From Ophioderma brevispina (taxonomy: Eukaryota > Echinodermata > Ophiuroidea > Amphilepidida > Ophiodermatidae): a DNA stretch of 64,000 bases. The stretch spans positions 62,001 to 126,000 of the forward strand of contig JAMKCH010084986.1 of the NCBI GenBank assembly GCA_023653785.1, read 5' to 3'. The notes under the pieces were generated by a model. The model saw only the letters and a program-made list of their open reading frames with translations. It ran no database searches and was not told the DNA's origin. Shown in pieces: positions 23,698-36,425 of this stretch; position 1 is the first letter of the stretch, and every line of letters begins with the position of its first letter. The translations under genes and the position numbers were made by a program.

Positions 23698-23979
23698 GTC
23701 TTACATTTTTGCATTGCTTTCAAATTTTAAAGAAAATGTCAAGCTTTAATGAAAATGAAATTTGGCCAGTCATATCAATTTGATTAATTAAACTTTGCAA
23801 TTTATCCAAATTTTCTAGAGGAAAAACAGAAGGCTTAATTTAATGGTCATTCAAGTGAAAAATTTAATAATATTTTAAAATTATCCTAAAAAAGTATTCA
23901 AATTTAAGCGATAAGCCATGAAATATTATAATATCTCTCCAACCTAAACACAACCAGATCTTTTAGCAGGTGTAAGATG

Positions 23980-24108
23980 AAAGAAGCTTGTTCCGATTGT
24001 TGGTCGTATCTTGGTAAAAAAATGGATTTGAAAAGCTGAATTCATGATATCAAAATTGATACTACTTCCGGTTAAATCAGGGGAACGATCGGAACAAGCA
24101 CCTTTTAA
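23980..24108. mobile_element. MITE family T6, internally deleted copy
   Basis: The ends GCTTGTTCCGAT and ATCGGAACAAGCACCTTTTAA match the ends of the 347-bp copy at 56223-56569. Most of the interior is missing. The GATACTACTTCC block is retained. Confidence 0.68.
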
Positions 24109-24990
24109 TTACCGGAACAGCCATAAACAACCACCAGCATTAGACAAGGAAGAATAGTTATTATCGTTTCCTGCAGAGGCCAGCGGCAAGCAAGTTTGAA
24201 AAAAAAAAAATATGCGCTTGGCCGGCTTCAAACGCCAAGTACTGTATTACCAGCACGGTGCTCTTATCAAATTAAGCTAACAAGCCAGGTTGGGATAGAG
24301 GAGGATGTGATAGAATTATCTTAGTGTTATTAATTGCTTTTTTGATGGTGTACAGATTCATTTTGATCACAAACATGTCTTTTGTCTATTAGAGATGGTA
24401 ATCTTGCAGCGGGAAAGTAGTTATTTAGGGATCTACGTAGTTATTTCTTAAAGAGTGTACTTTGAAAGCACATTTGAGCTAATTATTTTGGAATATCTCA
24501 GCAGTCCAAAACCATCTACAGGGAGCTTAGATGATTCGGATTAAGAGCAGTATATAATACCCACGTAACCGTTGCAATAAATGTATCCAATGCAAGAATT
24601 TTCAAGTGATTTGTCAAATGTCATCACGTTATATGACCACTCTGAAGATAATATCTGGATATACTTTTCATTTTATTTTCCACTGCGGGACCTCAATGTC
24701 TAGGAGAGGGACACAAGTTTGTATGATACAACAGAAAAAAAACTTTTACAAGAATGCTTATAACTTTCACATTTTAAATTATTGGTCAAATTTCAGCAAC
24801 GTAGTCAGTTAATCATGGTGTACACTGGTCATACTTTTTCAGTAGTAAGAGAATTCAAATGAAAAAAGGAATGAAATCAAATTCTCGTTAAAACTGCTAC
24901 ACCAAAATTAACAAACCCCCAAAAAAGCAATCATTTTGAAATGTTATGAAAATGCAAGCTTGTCTTGATAGGCTCAGAAACAAAACCCCA
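24109..24990. other. Non-coding, nothing recognised
   Basis: No exon or repeat boundary was seen. It has mixed AT-rich composition. Confidence 0.5.
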
Positions 24991-24995
24991 ATACA

Positions 24996-25462
24996 ATGAA
25001 AATGGATGCTAATGTGGAACCAAAAACTAGGGTGACATCCTTTTTTACCACCATTTCAAATAACTTTTTAGGACCCGTTTATACCTCTAAACTTAAAGCT
25101 TGTATTAGACCCCAAAAATTGGTAATACGTATTATACGGAAACCAAGCCAAGTCTCTCGCTTTGCGAGAGGGTACCAGGATCGTACCCGGATCCTACACC
25201 AAATATTATACGAAAACTTGAGGCCTCGTAATAAGTACAAAGTCACGCAAAGATTAATTCTTATAATGTTTAATAAAAATGTAAACAACTTCATATTAAA
25301 TAAGGAACTCGCGAGCCAACGTAGGATAATAAAGAGCACGACCCGACGTCTCACGTACAGAACTGGGCAATGATCTACCCTGAACAAAGGGCGACCAGTC
25401 ATTTTATTGAAGAAGAGTTGGGAGCCTTGCGCAATAATATAAAATAAAATGAACCAACTCAC
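24996..25462. other. Segment open on both strands (125 and 127 codons)
   Basis: The plus frame 24996-25373 and the minus frame 25079-25462 overlap over most of their length, which is unusual for AT-rich intergenic DNA. The segment holds a perfect small hairpin (CTCTCGC TTT GCGAGAG, about 25155) and KpnI/BamHI-like GC clusters. Neither peptide has a recognisable motif. It could be a relic of a coding element, a nuclear copy of organelle DNA, or chance. Confidence 0.3.
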
Positions 25463-25499
25463 TCAGATTAAATAGCGCCATAACATAATGCAGGTCCAA

Positions 25500-25940
25500 A
25501 TACTCTTTTCTCCTTCCATGTATAAGTGTCATCTCCCCAGCCTTTGCGCGAGGTCCGTGGTTAGTGCGGCCTGTAGTAAAACAGGCCTGTAGTACTGCAG
25601 CCTGTGGTGATGCGGTAAGTGGCGCTGAGGCAGTGGCGCTACGGTTCGGTGCTGGTGTGATAGTGGTGTGGATGGCACGTGGCTAAGTGGTTGATTGTGG
25701 ATGGTGTGTAGTGTTGGCATTGGTTCCGGAGTTGATTATTTTGAGAGTGGTTGTGGTGGCGAGATTACGTGAATGGAATGGGGCAGTTTGTAGCAAGTCT
25801 TTGGCGTTTCCTAAAATAAACTGCAGTACTGTCGTTTACTCTAAGTATTGTCGTTATTCGGGTTACTGCAGGTACTGTCATTGTTACTTGCTGCACAAGT
25901 GTGGTTGGTTGGTTTGGGGTTTTGGGGGCTGCTTGCAATG
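25500..25940. other. G- and T-rich low-complexity segment
   Basis: Strand-asymmetric (G/T on the given strand) with overlapping CCTGTAGTA-type and GTGGTG short repeats. No gene is assigned. Confidence 0.4.
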
Positions 25941-25943
25941 AAT

Positions 25944-26200
25944 TCAACCCCTGCGAGGATATTCTTGACAAAACTGCCCATTTGCAGACGGCAACTTTGA
26001 AGGCAGGGGTGGCATGAATTTCACATTGCCAAACTCATCTTTGTAATCACACACACTTTGTCTCCAACATGGTTGAGTTCCCAAGCTTAGTGAACAAAAC
26101 CTCTTGGTCCTCCTTTCTTGTTGCGGAGCGTGACGTGACATGTTCGGAAGGAAGGTTCTTTGTTCCTGTGGTCATCCATGGTTGTTGCATTCTTACTCAC
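25944..26200 (-). CDS. Weak minus-strand coding candidate
   Basis: Two overlapping minus frames contain protein-like runs: CDYKDEFGNVKFMPPLP in one, and DHRNKEPSFRTCHVTLRNKK, which continues with GGPRGF, in the other. They would join only with a frame slip near 26090. There is no family recognition and splice boundaries are unclear. Confidence 0.22.
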
Positions 26201-26462
26201 GGAAAAGGAAAAAAAAATGCCTACGGTCATTATATAGAAAAAAAAAGGGGGGGACCCATGGTTGGCCAGGCCCATGAGCAGTCCACTGAAAAAATCTAAA
26301 ATTCAAAAAAACAAAAAAACCGAAAATTTTGAAAAAAACAATTTTTTTTTCACTGAGGCACATATAATTTCCACTTTTTGTGAATATGTTGATAAAAAAG
26401 CCCCAAATTTGAAAAAAAAGTCCAATTTTTTATGACCGAAAAAATTCAAAAAAAAGTCCAAA

Positions 26463-26759
26463 AAGGACCCATTTTAGGATACAAATTATCTCAAATTGCA
26501 CATGGATCGGTCGTCGTAGACCACCTACCGAGAACGTTTCGATACTATTGAAACAACAAAGTACTTAAGGAAAACTGCAAAAACCTTGGTTTTGAACTTG
26601 CCTGACTATAACAACCATGTTTTGAATTTTGTCATGCACGATTAGATAGAAATTACTAAATCATAATCCGACGTACATGGTAAGCATTCCAAATGCAAAA
26701 AACAGGATTCAAAAAAATTGGGGGAATTTCTTATGCAAAATGTCCTCGTCTCTTTTTAA
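26463..26759 (+). mobile_element. MITE family T1, copy 2, 5' end eroded
   Basis: It shares GTAGACCACCTACCGAGA, TTTTGAACTTGCCTG and the closing TGTCCTCGTCTCTTTTTAA with the copies at 3979 and 55781. The left terminal repeat has decayed into an A-rich stretch. Confidence 0.68.
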
Positions 26760-27659
26760 CAAAGCCATGATTGGTATGTAGACATTCGTAGATGAACGAT
26801 AGATATCATCTTTTCGGCCAGAAATTGATGATTGTAACCAATTTATGGCATTAGTAACGGCAGCCATGTATAAAAGCTTGTTTATACATGGTAATTTGAT
26901 GCATTGGCGCTACATAGAGGTAAACACGAATGCGGTTGATGCCCGAGTGCTTTGCCCGATGCATCAACATTGTTTCCACACCCAAAATACCGTACTATGA
27001 ATGAACCCTGACCATACTTCTGCTAACTAAGTTTACTAACCAAATTAAATCATAATCCAAATTCGGCTGAATAAATGACCACTTTCGGCGCATGTCACTG
27101 CAGCAGTATAAAGCTGGTATTACATGGTCATGTAACACAGTGAGCAATTGCACACGCCGCGACTACGAGTTTAAACATGAAAGTAAGGTGTAACCGTGGT
27201 CATGTGTGATTAAATGTGCTTGTTCCAATGTATCATGTTTATTGGTGTACTTTAGACTTGGTAGAGAGCCTGCACTTGAAGTTTACACAAGTATCATGAG
27301 AAAACGCAGTTTTGTTATGGTAATATAAGCACATGAAATTTGGATTTGGCCAAACACGTAAATTGGCACCCTTAAATACGTTTATTCTGGTTAACATTGC
27401 CCAAATAGCTAGTGTTGCCGGAATTACTTAATTCTTACTCCAATTCAACATGCTGATATTAATATATTAAGGAATGTCTTGTTTGGCCACCTGTCACACG
27501 TGACATCATTATCCACCTAACTGCACTTGACGAAAATAAAGCTCGTTAACAACCAGAATAAAAATAAAAGAATATGATCTGGGCATATGATGCCAAGGGT
27601 GTTGGTGAACTGTGACATCACGGGTAGCAAACAGATCTTGCCGATATTTTATGCCAGCA
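26760..27659. other. Non-coding, nothing recognised
   Basis: No splice-supported frame and no complete repeat. Confidence 0.5.
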
Positions 27660-27798
27660 TAAACAATTTTCATGGATTTGGGAAACTGAAATTTCAGGAA
27701 AACAATGAAGAAAATAAACCAACCTTCATCTGATATCAAAAGTGATACTACTTCCGAGTAAAGCAGGGTCCCAAGGTGATCGGAACAAACGCCTTTAA
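27660..27798 (-). mobile_element. MITE family T6, terminal fragment
   Basis: The right end GATCGGAACAAACGCCTTTAA and the GATACTACTTCCG block match the left end of the copy at 56223 in reverse orientation. The other end is not recognisable. Confidence 0.5.
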
Positions 27799-27799
27799 C

Positions 27800-29370
27800 T
27801 AGTTCTGCTTTCTGTACATTTTTTGTGCATGATTTGGGTTTCTAACCCATGCACTGTGCAGTGGCATGGGGTGAATTCAGTATTCTGCCAACACAACCTT
27901 CAACATGCAGTGGATTCTGTTGAGGCTGCTAATTCATGTCGGGGGGTACAATTCGGGCATGGTTAATTAATACATTGGGGATGATTAATATTCTGCAAAC
28001 CACATTCTTCAGCATTGCAGGATATTCCGACACATGGAATAATCCATGTTCGCAAGGCTTGCTAAATTCATAGGGTGGGGGCCACAATACAAAATTCATG
28101 AATTATGGTATAGCTCTGGAATACACCAGGCACTGCACTGCCATAGAATGAGAAACTGCACTTCCAGACTCGGCCAGAGCAAGCATATTTGTTTGGTTTT
28201 TTTAAAAAAAGCGGAAATTTTAAAATTAAAAAAAGAAAAATATTAATAATTTTGAAGTTTGTTAATTTTGACAGCCTAAAGTCTGTTCTTTCTTCAGGTT
28301 GGATCGCTACTCAGGACAACGCTGTATTATCGCTAAGTCTGTAGGTTAGCTAATGTTGTAAGGTCATGAGGTGGAAAATTGGATGTCAGGGGACTGGGCC
28401 CTGACACACGTGCGAAAGCACTATTCGCGTAGCAAAGACGATTCCAAAATTTATGGATGTGCAAAAAACGTATTCCAACAAGCTGAAAGTATTGGGTACT
28501 GACAAACACACAAGGCATACATCAGAAGTGTTTCTTACTTGTTCCCCTAGCCTTACCTTTAATTGGGTTATACACATGCATGGGATTGCAGTGCCTGCCG
28601 GCCAGGCACGGCACCCAAATACTTGTCTAGCATGTTTGGTTGTAACAGTACGTATTGAACAGCGTTAAGTAAATAAACTTCCAATAGATGATTTGTAGTC
28701 TGCGCAGCCACGTTCAAGTCAGCCACACCAAAGAATTCAAGGTGTCAAACATCAACACAACCACAACCATGGTAATTGCCGATTCCTTATTTACGTGTTT
28801 TAACAAGCTGGGGGTTCACATATACGCGGGGAATTTTTTAACAACTTCCCAAATGCTAATGCAGGTCGATCTGCCTCGATCATCCAGGCAAAGTTTCAAG
28901 GGATGCAAACGCGGACATGTCGAAGGTCGGCCATTTCCATGGTTTCTCGATGATTGGCAAGCGATTACAATGATGGTTGTAAATTCCCAATTGGCCGCGC
29001 CTTTTCTAGTCGGCGTGGGGCATTTCTGATATGCTTTTAAAAAAAACCTAAGCTCACTGATATGAATGTTTCCAATTTGTCAAGAAATGTCTGTGTGGCC
29101 CTCCTAAATTGAAAGCCAACTCCTCACAGAAAATCAACTACGAGTGGACGATTAGGTCAGCATTTTATGCAAGGATTTCTTCATGCTATCCTGGATATTG
29201 TTCATATTAAGAACAGCAAATGTGGTATTGGTTAAGGTGCATTGTCTATTTTTTTTTTTCAAATAAAGTTTAACTTACAGGGAGGTATATCATCAAAAAA
29301 CATTGATTTAAGTTAAGCCTCGAATGGTTGGATGCTCAGAAAAAAAATATGCAAGCAGAATTGCCAAAGT
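27800..29370. other. Non-coding, nothing recognised
   Basis: Frames such as 28453-28668 and 28688-29029 (+) lack start context or splice signals and carry no recognisable motif. Confidence 0.45.
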
Positions 29371-29376
29371 AAGTAC

Positions 29377-29750
29377 TCATAAGACAGATTTCCATTGGCT
29401 AATTGTCACCAACTTACATGTCCAGTCACTTCTCTTCAAATCAGATATGAAACCATCCACCAGTACAATATGCCGCAATCTACAAGAGTTGCTGCAAAGT
29501 TGTAATTTAAACAACTTAAAAGGGCATTGCATTGTCAAACAATATAGTTCCAATTTCACTGCTGTCATTGCGGGACATAGGTCCTTGAGCTTGACCAGAT
29601 AGTCTTTCTTTGTTCCTTCATCACCAAGATCCGGGTATGAGTGCCCATAAGAACAAAAACAAAACCCTCCTTGATATCGAATACAGCCAGCACCAGTGCT
29701 GGGGGTGATGTGTTGCCATGACCAATTCTGCTCATTGTTTCAATAAACAA
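29377..29750 (-). CDS. Weak minus-strand coding candidate, needs a frame slip
   Basis: Reading down from 29750, one frame gives ALVLAVFDIKEGFVFVLMGT. A second, one base out, gives GHSYPDLGDEGTKKDYLVKL and continues into a frame open to 29377. The acidic/basic alternation of the second looks like protein, but the join needs an indel. No family is recognised, and the plus strand is open as well. Confidence 0.22.
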
Positions 29751-29759
29751 ACAATTTTG

Positions 29760-30811
29760 ACACTGTCACTTAATTGTTTGGATCGGTTGAATCTAGGGGC
29801 TTAAATGTGATTGGTTAAAATGGGATGGTCTTTGACTAATTGGCCTTTGTGTGATGTAGAATTCTCTAAAAGAAATGAGAGATAATTATTTATTAGAGAC
29901 ATTTTATGATACATATTTAAGGTTAGTTTGTACATGGGACATCCACCAATAAATGACTTTGTTTCCTAGTTTCCTAGTAGGGGCTATTAACCAAATTTGC
30001 AAAAAGTATTCTAGGTCTATTTGGTGTTCCCAAAACTGATGCAAAAGAAGAAAAAATATTTTTGAACCCAAAAAATAAAGGAAATCTTTAGCAGGATTAA
30101 GTTGCATATATTAAATTATTTGATACTGAAGCTTTAAACTGAAAAAATGGTTTACCGTATGGAAAATGATGTGCAATTAGGGCACCAAACTGAAATTAAA
30201 CAACCCAGAAAATTCTAGTCTTCATGACAATGAAAAGGAGCACTATTGTTCAGTTGACAATCATTACTAGAGCTAAGGAATCCGAGGAGTGTAAGTGTCT
30301 AATTACTACGCAAGTATGATGGAAGGGGTTGACAAATGTGACAAAGTTTTAAGGTGGTATGTTTCCAAAAAAATACACTACCTTGCCTTGTAATTTTTGA
30401 ATCAGCACGTTGAATACTGTATTTTTGTGTCAACGGAGTTTGGTAGATGAAAAATCTCTTCCGGGTCCATTCTACTTCCCTCCTGGTTGGTGGTTAGTGC
30501 CACATGATGATGATAGAATGTGCAACAGCGATTGACAGCTGCGATCTTATTTATACCAAGGCGTTCATTTTCCACGTCTGTAATTATGTAAAACTAACAC
30601 CATGCAACACCTCAACACCAACAAATTTGTGAAACATTCAAAGAAGATTATTTGGAGCCTTAATCTATTTCAATAGCCATATTCTCAAATTGGGAGGGGG
30701 AGGAGGCAATACGTCATGGTTTTATGATAATTTCCATACCAAAATAAAATCTAATTGTTCCTAAATTGTCTTGTGTCACTGCCACGTGACGTGTGTATAA
30801 ATGCATGTAAC
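29760..30811. other. Non-coding, nothing recognised
   Basis: AT-rich sequence without exon signals or repeat termini. Confidence 0.5.
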
Positions 30812-31724
30812 TCAGTATTCACAGGGCCACAATATTATAGACAGTTGATGTACCTTCCCCCTCCCCCTCCGAGCCTTTAGACTGCAATAATGCCTTTATG
30901 ATAGATGTCGCAACTTGTTTCCTTTTTGTTGTTGGGTGGCTAGATTACTCAGCAATGTGTTGCAGCTGTGTCTCCACTGTTTACTTTTTTTGCATTAAAA
31001 GCTACTCTTTTCTTTTTGTTATTCTCTCTTTCTTTTTGCCCAAGAATTTTGATGGTCCACACTTTCTACTGGTGATCTGTATTAGACTGCAAGCCAGACA
31101 ATCTTCACCATTTTGATTTTCACTTCCAAATTGACCCTTGCTGATACCTTGAGTAGAGACAAATGAGGGGTGGAAAGTCTCATCATCATTGATCACATCA
31201 GTGCAATATGTTCCATGATGTAATCTGTGTGAGAGGAGGGGACATTTTTTCTAGATTTATTACTACCATGTTTCTTGATGCAGGATGTTTACAGCATTGT
31301 TGGCCACAGACAGGGCATAATGGCTTAGGAGCTTTCAAATGAGCTTCCATTTCACTAATCAAAGCAAGTATTGTAAATGATGCAAACAATTGGGTGTGTT
31401 TCCATAAAGGTGAACCCACTTTTGGTATTTGGGTGCATAATAAGCTCATTTTGAAGTTCACTATTGTGCATTTTAAAAAGCAAATTCAATTTCCAAAGTT
31501 CCAAAAAGATATCTAAAGGCTAGTTATGTTATAATTATCATGTTTATGCTTGTGTGTGTGTGTGTTGTGTTGTGCTTTATTTAAAGGCTGACTCGATTTC
31601 CGTGATGAGGGTTTCCTAAATTTAAAAAAAAAAAGTTTTTTGCAATACCTGTATGTTTTGTCCATGCCAAATACCACTAATCATGGTGAAATTGAAAATA
31701 AACCAAGCTCAAATCGAGTCCTTC
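30812..31724 (+). repeat. Tandem duplication D1, unit 1
   Basis: This 0.9-kb block is followed directly by a second copy (31725-32575). Shared landmarks in order include CACAGGGCCAC, TTTATGATAGATGTCGCAAC, the pyrimidine-rich tract, GTGCAATATGTTCCA and the 5' part of MITE T2 (31581-31724). The two copies differ mainly by single-base and short gaps rather than substitutions. All small frames inside are non-coding. Confidence 0.8.
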
Positions 31725-32575
31725 AGTATCACAGGGCCACCATTATTATATAGACAGTGAATTGTATATAAGAGCCTTTGTAGACTGCAATACTGCCTTT
31801 ATGATAGATGTCGCAACTTGTTCCTTTTGTTGTTGGGCTGGATAGATGTACTCAGGACAAGTGTTACAGGCGTCTCCCACTGTTTAACTTTTTCTTGCAT
31901 TAAAGCTCCTCTTTTTCTTTTTGTATATTCTCCATATTGTGTTTTGCCCCAATGAATTTTATGGTGCACACTCTTCTACTGTGATCGGTATTAGACGGCA
32001 AGCCAGGACAATATTCACCATTTTGATCCACACCAAATTGACATGCTATACCTGAATAGAGACAAATGAGGGGTGGAAAGTCTCATAATAATTGATCACA
32101 TCAGTGCAATATGTTCCAATGATGTCATCTGTGTGAGAGATTTTATTACTACCATGTTTCTTGATGCAGGATGTTTACAGCATTGTTGGGCCACAGACAG
32201 GGGCATAAGGCTTAGGAGCTTTCAAATGAGCTTCCATTTTACTAATCAAAAGCATGTAAATGATGCCAAACAATTGGGTGTTTCCATAGTGGACCCAATT
32301 TTGGTATTGGTTGCTAAAAGCGCATTTTTGAAGAGCACCCAAATTTTCCAAAATTTTAAAAAGAAAATTCCATGTTTTAAAAGGTGTCAAAAAGATTAAA
32401 TAAAGGCTAGTGATAAGTGATAATGTTTATGCTTGTGTGTGGGTTTATTTAAAGGCTTGACTCAGATTTTCCGATGAGGGGTGCCTAAATTTTTTTTTAA
32501 AAATGTTTTTTTGCAATTGTAAGTTGTCCATGCAATAATCATGTGTGAAAGAACCAAGCTCAAATCGAGTACTTA
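31725..32575 (+). repeat. Tandem duplication D1, unit 2
   Basis: It is slightly shorter than unit 1 because of many single-base deletions. It runs into the complete MITE T2 at 32449-32804, while unit 1 ends inside the truncated T2. The breakpoint therefore lies in T2, near the AGCTCAAATCGAG block. Confidence 0.8.
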
Positions 32576-32804
32576 TATAATATAAAATCACAACTTTGTT
32601 TTAAAATTACGGTCCGGATTTTGTATACACTGTATCCTATGGACTGTTATAATGTCCATAAATGTTAACTGCATGAAAACGGAAACGATGAATCATCTGT
32701 AACTTTGGAATTGAGCATTTTAGGTGACTATTCTTAGTTATAGATGGACTAGTTTTCAAGTATACACAACAAATATATATTTCGAAATCTGAGTCAGCCT
32801 TTAA
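32449..32804 (+). mobile_element. MITE family T2, copy 2 (356 bp)
   Basis: TTAAAGGCTTGACTCAG at the left and CTGAGTCAGCCTTTAA at the right, with the same interior as the copy at 9126. It is the intact partner of the truncated copy at 31581. Confidence 0.8.
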
Positions 32805-33200
32805 AGGGACTGTTTTCCAATACAACTTACCACTGAAACAGTGCCTCTTCTAGTGTAATATCCTGGGTTATTGTCTCAGTGCTATCGTAACGTTTGTCCT
32901 TTTTCCAAGAACCAAATTGCAGTTTGAAATCCACATTAGAGTAGCTTGGGTGATTTTCAGTTGTACCCTGATGAGATGTGTATGCAGATATTATTGGGCA
33001 GCCTCAATGTTCTGACCCCCCCTCCCCCCATGGGATCATCACTTGAAAGTCCATGGAAGACCTTGAAAGTAGTGGTACATTTCATCTTTGAGATACCAGT
33101 AGGGACCCAAAAGAGACAATTTCAGGAATGAATTCTATTAAAAGGAGTTGTGTATATATGTTCAGAAAATGCATATTTGTAATCTACGGCAAAACACTGG
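32805..33200. other. Non-coding spacer between two duplications
   Basis: No exon or repeat recognised. A C-rich run (CCCCCCTCCCCCCA) lies near 33017-33030. Confidence 0.5.
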
Positions 33201-34810
33201 AAACACAAGGACACGGTTATAAGTATGAAAGCCGGTGACACTTTGTAAATGTGGGCCGCCAGAATAGCTGCCACGACCACTTCGCCAATCCGTTGTGCGT
33301 GTGTGGATGTGGGTAGTGTGTGTGTTTGTGTGTGTGGAAGTATTGTGTGGTCACAAATTGTTAAGTTTTTAAATGACTCAATTGAAACGGTTAACTTCAA
33401 TTGGAACCAAAACTTATGTCATAGGTGACACAATGGATCCCTCATGGTATGATGGTCAAAGGGTCATGTTGAAAGGTCAAAGTTCATGTAGGTCAAGTTG
33501 AAAATGGGCTAAATGTAAAATTGATCTAAATTGCAAGCTTGAAGTTTCAATGCGAAAACAAACTTTGCATAGTGCCCTATGGTATCCCTGATATGTTGAT
33601 GAGATCAAAGGGTCACGGCAGGGTCAAAGGTCATGGGCGGGCCACACTTATATCTTTGAACTGATAGCGAAGGCGCGAAAGCCGAGAACCGCGAGGGAAT
33701 TCTAGTTATTTTCTGTAAGATGTGAGTGAACGTAACGTTTGTGAGTGGTTCTTTGGTATTGGTGCGACGGATCAAGTAAACAATTTATCTATGGTTATCC
33801 AATCTTTGGGGCATATGTGACTCAGTCATTAAATTATAGCTTTTACAATTTATTATTCGGGTTCTGTTTTCGCATGGCAAGTGCCGCCCGGCATTTTAGT
33901 CTGGTGCATCGGCCCAAAGAACCTTGCAAAGTGACCTTACGCAAGAGTCCACACAAAATATTTTGATGGTTTAGGCAGATTGCCCCACTACTTGAATCTA
34001 AATCTCGATTTTGCCACTTTGGCATCCTTGAGCATTTGAGATAGGGTATGGTGGTAAATTAACAGGGGTAAAATTTGTAATGCCTTTCATAATGGGTTAA
34101 TAGGTGTATAGTCATGTTCATCTGGTCCTATGCTTAAAAATGTTAGCTTGCTATATCAGGACATTTACTTTTCAACACATCAAGTCTAAATGGTTCAAGG
34201 GGTATCCTGGTGTAAAACAATTTAGAATGCACAGATTCTTTTCAAATGCGGCTCAAATTCTTCATTCGTTTGATATTAATGTCAAATATAGGTTACACAC
34301 TTTGTTGGACATGTGCTGGTATAAATAAGGGGGGAAATAATGAGAAGGTCCAAAGGTCTATGGGGGTTAATCATATTAGTCTCTGTTAGATACATTAGCA
34401 TGATTGACATGAGTAAGGTTTATTTTCTGTTTTAACATTCCATACGAACAATTGCAACCAATTTGAAAACAAATCGGATCGTTTGTAAATATTTAATTCC
34501 CATGATGACATGAACAAATTTTGGTCTGTAGTGTAAACACAAAAGGTTGCAGGTATAGCAAAACTATACCTTTTTTTTTAAACCTTAGGACAAGATAAAC
34601 CTTCTGACATATTTCAAATCCACATGAAACATTTACAAAATTTTACCCCTGTAAAGATTACCCCCCTTCCCTATTCTTCACAATGCTTCAATGATGCCAA
34701 GGGGCATTCATCCAGATTTGGAATCAGCAGGTATGTTGCCTAAGAAACCATCAAAACAATTTGTTGTGGACACTGCGCAAAGTCATAGGGGTCGAGCACC
34801 GGCCGGACTG
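33201..34810 (+). repeat. Tandem duplication D2, unit 1
   Basis: A 1.6-kb block whose order of landmarks is repeated in 34811-36425: ATGAAAGCCGGTGAC, GGGCCGCCAG, the AGGTCA-rich repeat B, GGTTCTGTTTTCGCATGGCAAG, GACATGAGTAA, and GGGGTCGAGCACCGG at the end. Differences are mostly indels. No protein is encoded. Confidence 0.8.
33226..33706 (+). repeat. AGGTCA-containing repeat B, copy 1
   Basis: It is related to repeat A by its middle section (AGGTCAAGTTG, AAAATTGATCTAAA, GAAGTTTCAATxxG, GAGATCAAAGGGTCACGGCAGGGTCAAAGGTCA) but has different ends (GTGGGCCGCC and GGGCGGGCCACAC). It also carries a GT-rich microsatellite. Confidence 0.7.
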
Positions 34811-36425
34811 GTTATAATTATGAAAGCCGGTGACCAACTTGTTAATTGTGGGCCGCCAGCTATCGCTGGCGGACCACTTAGGCAATCCGTTGTGCGTGTG
34901 ATGTCATATGTGTGTAGTGTGTTGTTTGTGTGTGTAATTATGTGTGTTCACAAGGCCCCACCTTGTTCCGTTTTTTTTCCCTTGCCCTCCCTTGCCCCGT
35001 TCCCACTTCCCTTGGCCCCCCCCGTTCTGTCCCTCCAGGTGCCCCTGGGCTCCCTCCTGTGTGCGAGGTCAAGGTCATGTGTAATCAAAGGTCTGGAGGT
35101 CAGTTGAAAAATGGCTAACATTAAAATTGATCTAAAGTTGAAAACTTGAAGTTCAATTGGAACAAAGCTTTTGTCAATAGGTGGCACATGCTATCCCTCC
35201 TATGTTGATGAGATCAAAGGTCCCGTGCCAGGGTCAAAGGTCATGGTGCGGCCCACAGCTTATTTCTTTGAATATGCGAGCGCAAAAGCCATAACCCCCC
35301 TCGAATTTCTAGTTTATTTTCTTTTCTGTAATTTGGTGATTGTAAAGTAACGTGTGAGTGTGTTCTTTGGTATTTGGCGACTCAAGTAACACGTTTTATC
35401 TATGGTCCTTATACAATTTTGAGGTCATGATTCCTTCTATTGAAATTAGCTTTTACACTTTAAATTATTCCGGGTTCTGTTTTCGGCATGGCAAGCTGTG
35501 CCGCCCGGCCCTTTTAGTCTGGTGCTCGGCCCCAAGAAACCTTGTGCATGTGACCCCTTGCTCAGAAGTCCACACAAAATATTGTTGATGGTTTTCTAGC
35601 AGATTGACCCTACTGAATCTAAATTCTTGGATGATGGCCAATTTGCATCCTTGACATTTTGAGATAGGGTAGGGGGTAAATTTAACAGTGGTAAAATTGT
35701 AAATGCTTTATACTGGGTTAAAGGTGTATAGTCATGTTTCATCTGGTCTATGGAGTAAAAAAAAGGTATAGTTTTTCTATATCTAAGACATTTTACTTTT
35801 TTAAAAACACATAAGTCAAAATGGTTCAAGGTCATCCTGGGGTAACAATTTAGAATGCACAATCCGTTTCAAATGGGCGCAATTCTTCATTCTGTTTGAT
35901 TATTAATTTCACTTATGGTTACACACTTTGGTTGGACATATTGTGTATAAAATAAGGGGCAATACTGGGACGGTCCACAGGGTCTATGGGGGAAATCATC
36001 ATTTTAGTCTCTGTTAGATACCTTAGCAAATGATTGACATGAGTAAATGTTTATTTTCTGTTTTAACAATTCCCATAAATAGCGAACAATTTGAACCAAT
36101 TTGAAAGCAAATGCGGATTCGTGTAATATTTAATTCCATTATCACCTGAACATTTTGGTCTGTAGTGTAAACACAAAAGGTTGGCAGTATAGCAACTTAC
36201 CTTTTTTAACCTTAGGACAAGATAACCACTTCTATACATATTTCAATCACTAAACATTTACACTTTAACCTGTTAATTACCCCCCTTCCCTCTCTCACAA
36301 TGCTCAATGATGCCAATGGGCATCATCCCGAATTTGGAATCAGCAGGTCAAAATGTTTCCTAGAAACCATCAAACAAATTTGTGTGGACACCTTGCGCAA
36401 AGTCAAATATGGGGTCGAGCACCGG
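34811..36425 (+). repeat. Tandem duplication D2, unit 2
   Basis: Second copy of the 33201-34810 block, with repeat B at 34821-35317. It contains a C-rich run near 34970-35045 that is missing from unit 1. This is the only large block present in one unit and absent from the other. Confidence 0.8.

Noticed and set aside
25687..25941. 84-codon plus frame with Tyr/Cys repeats
   Set aside because: It arises from G/T-rich short repeats; there is no splice context and no protein-like pattern.
34691..35118. 138-codon plus frame and its shadows
   Set aside because: It lies across the duplication D2 junction and a C-rich low-complexity run. The other unit of the duplication does not keep the frame.
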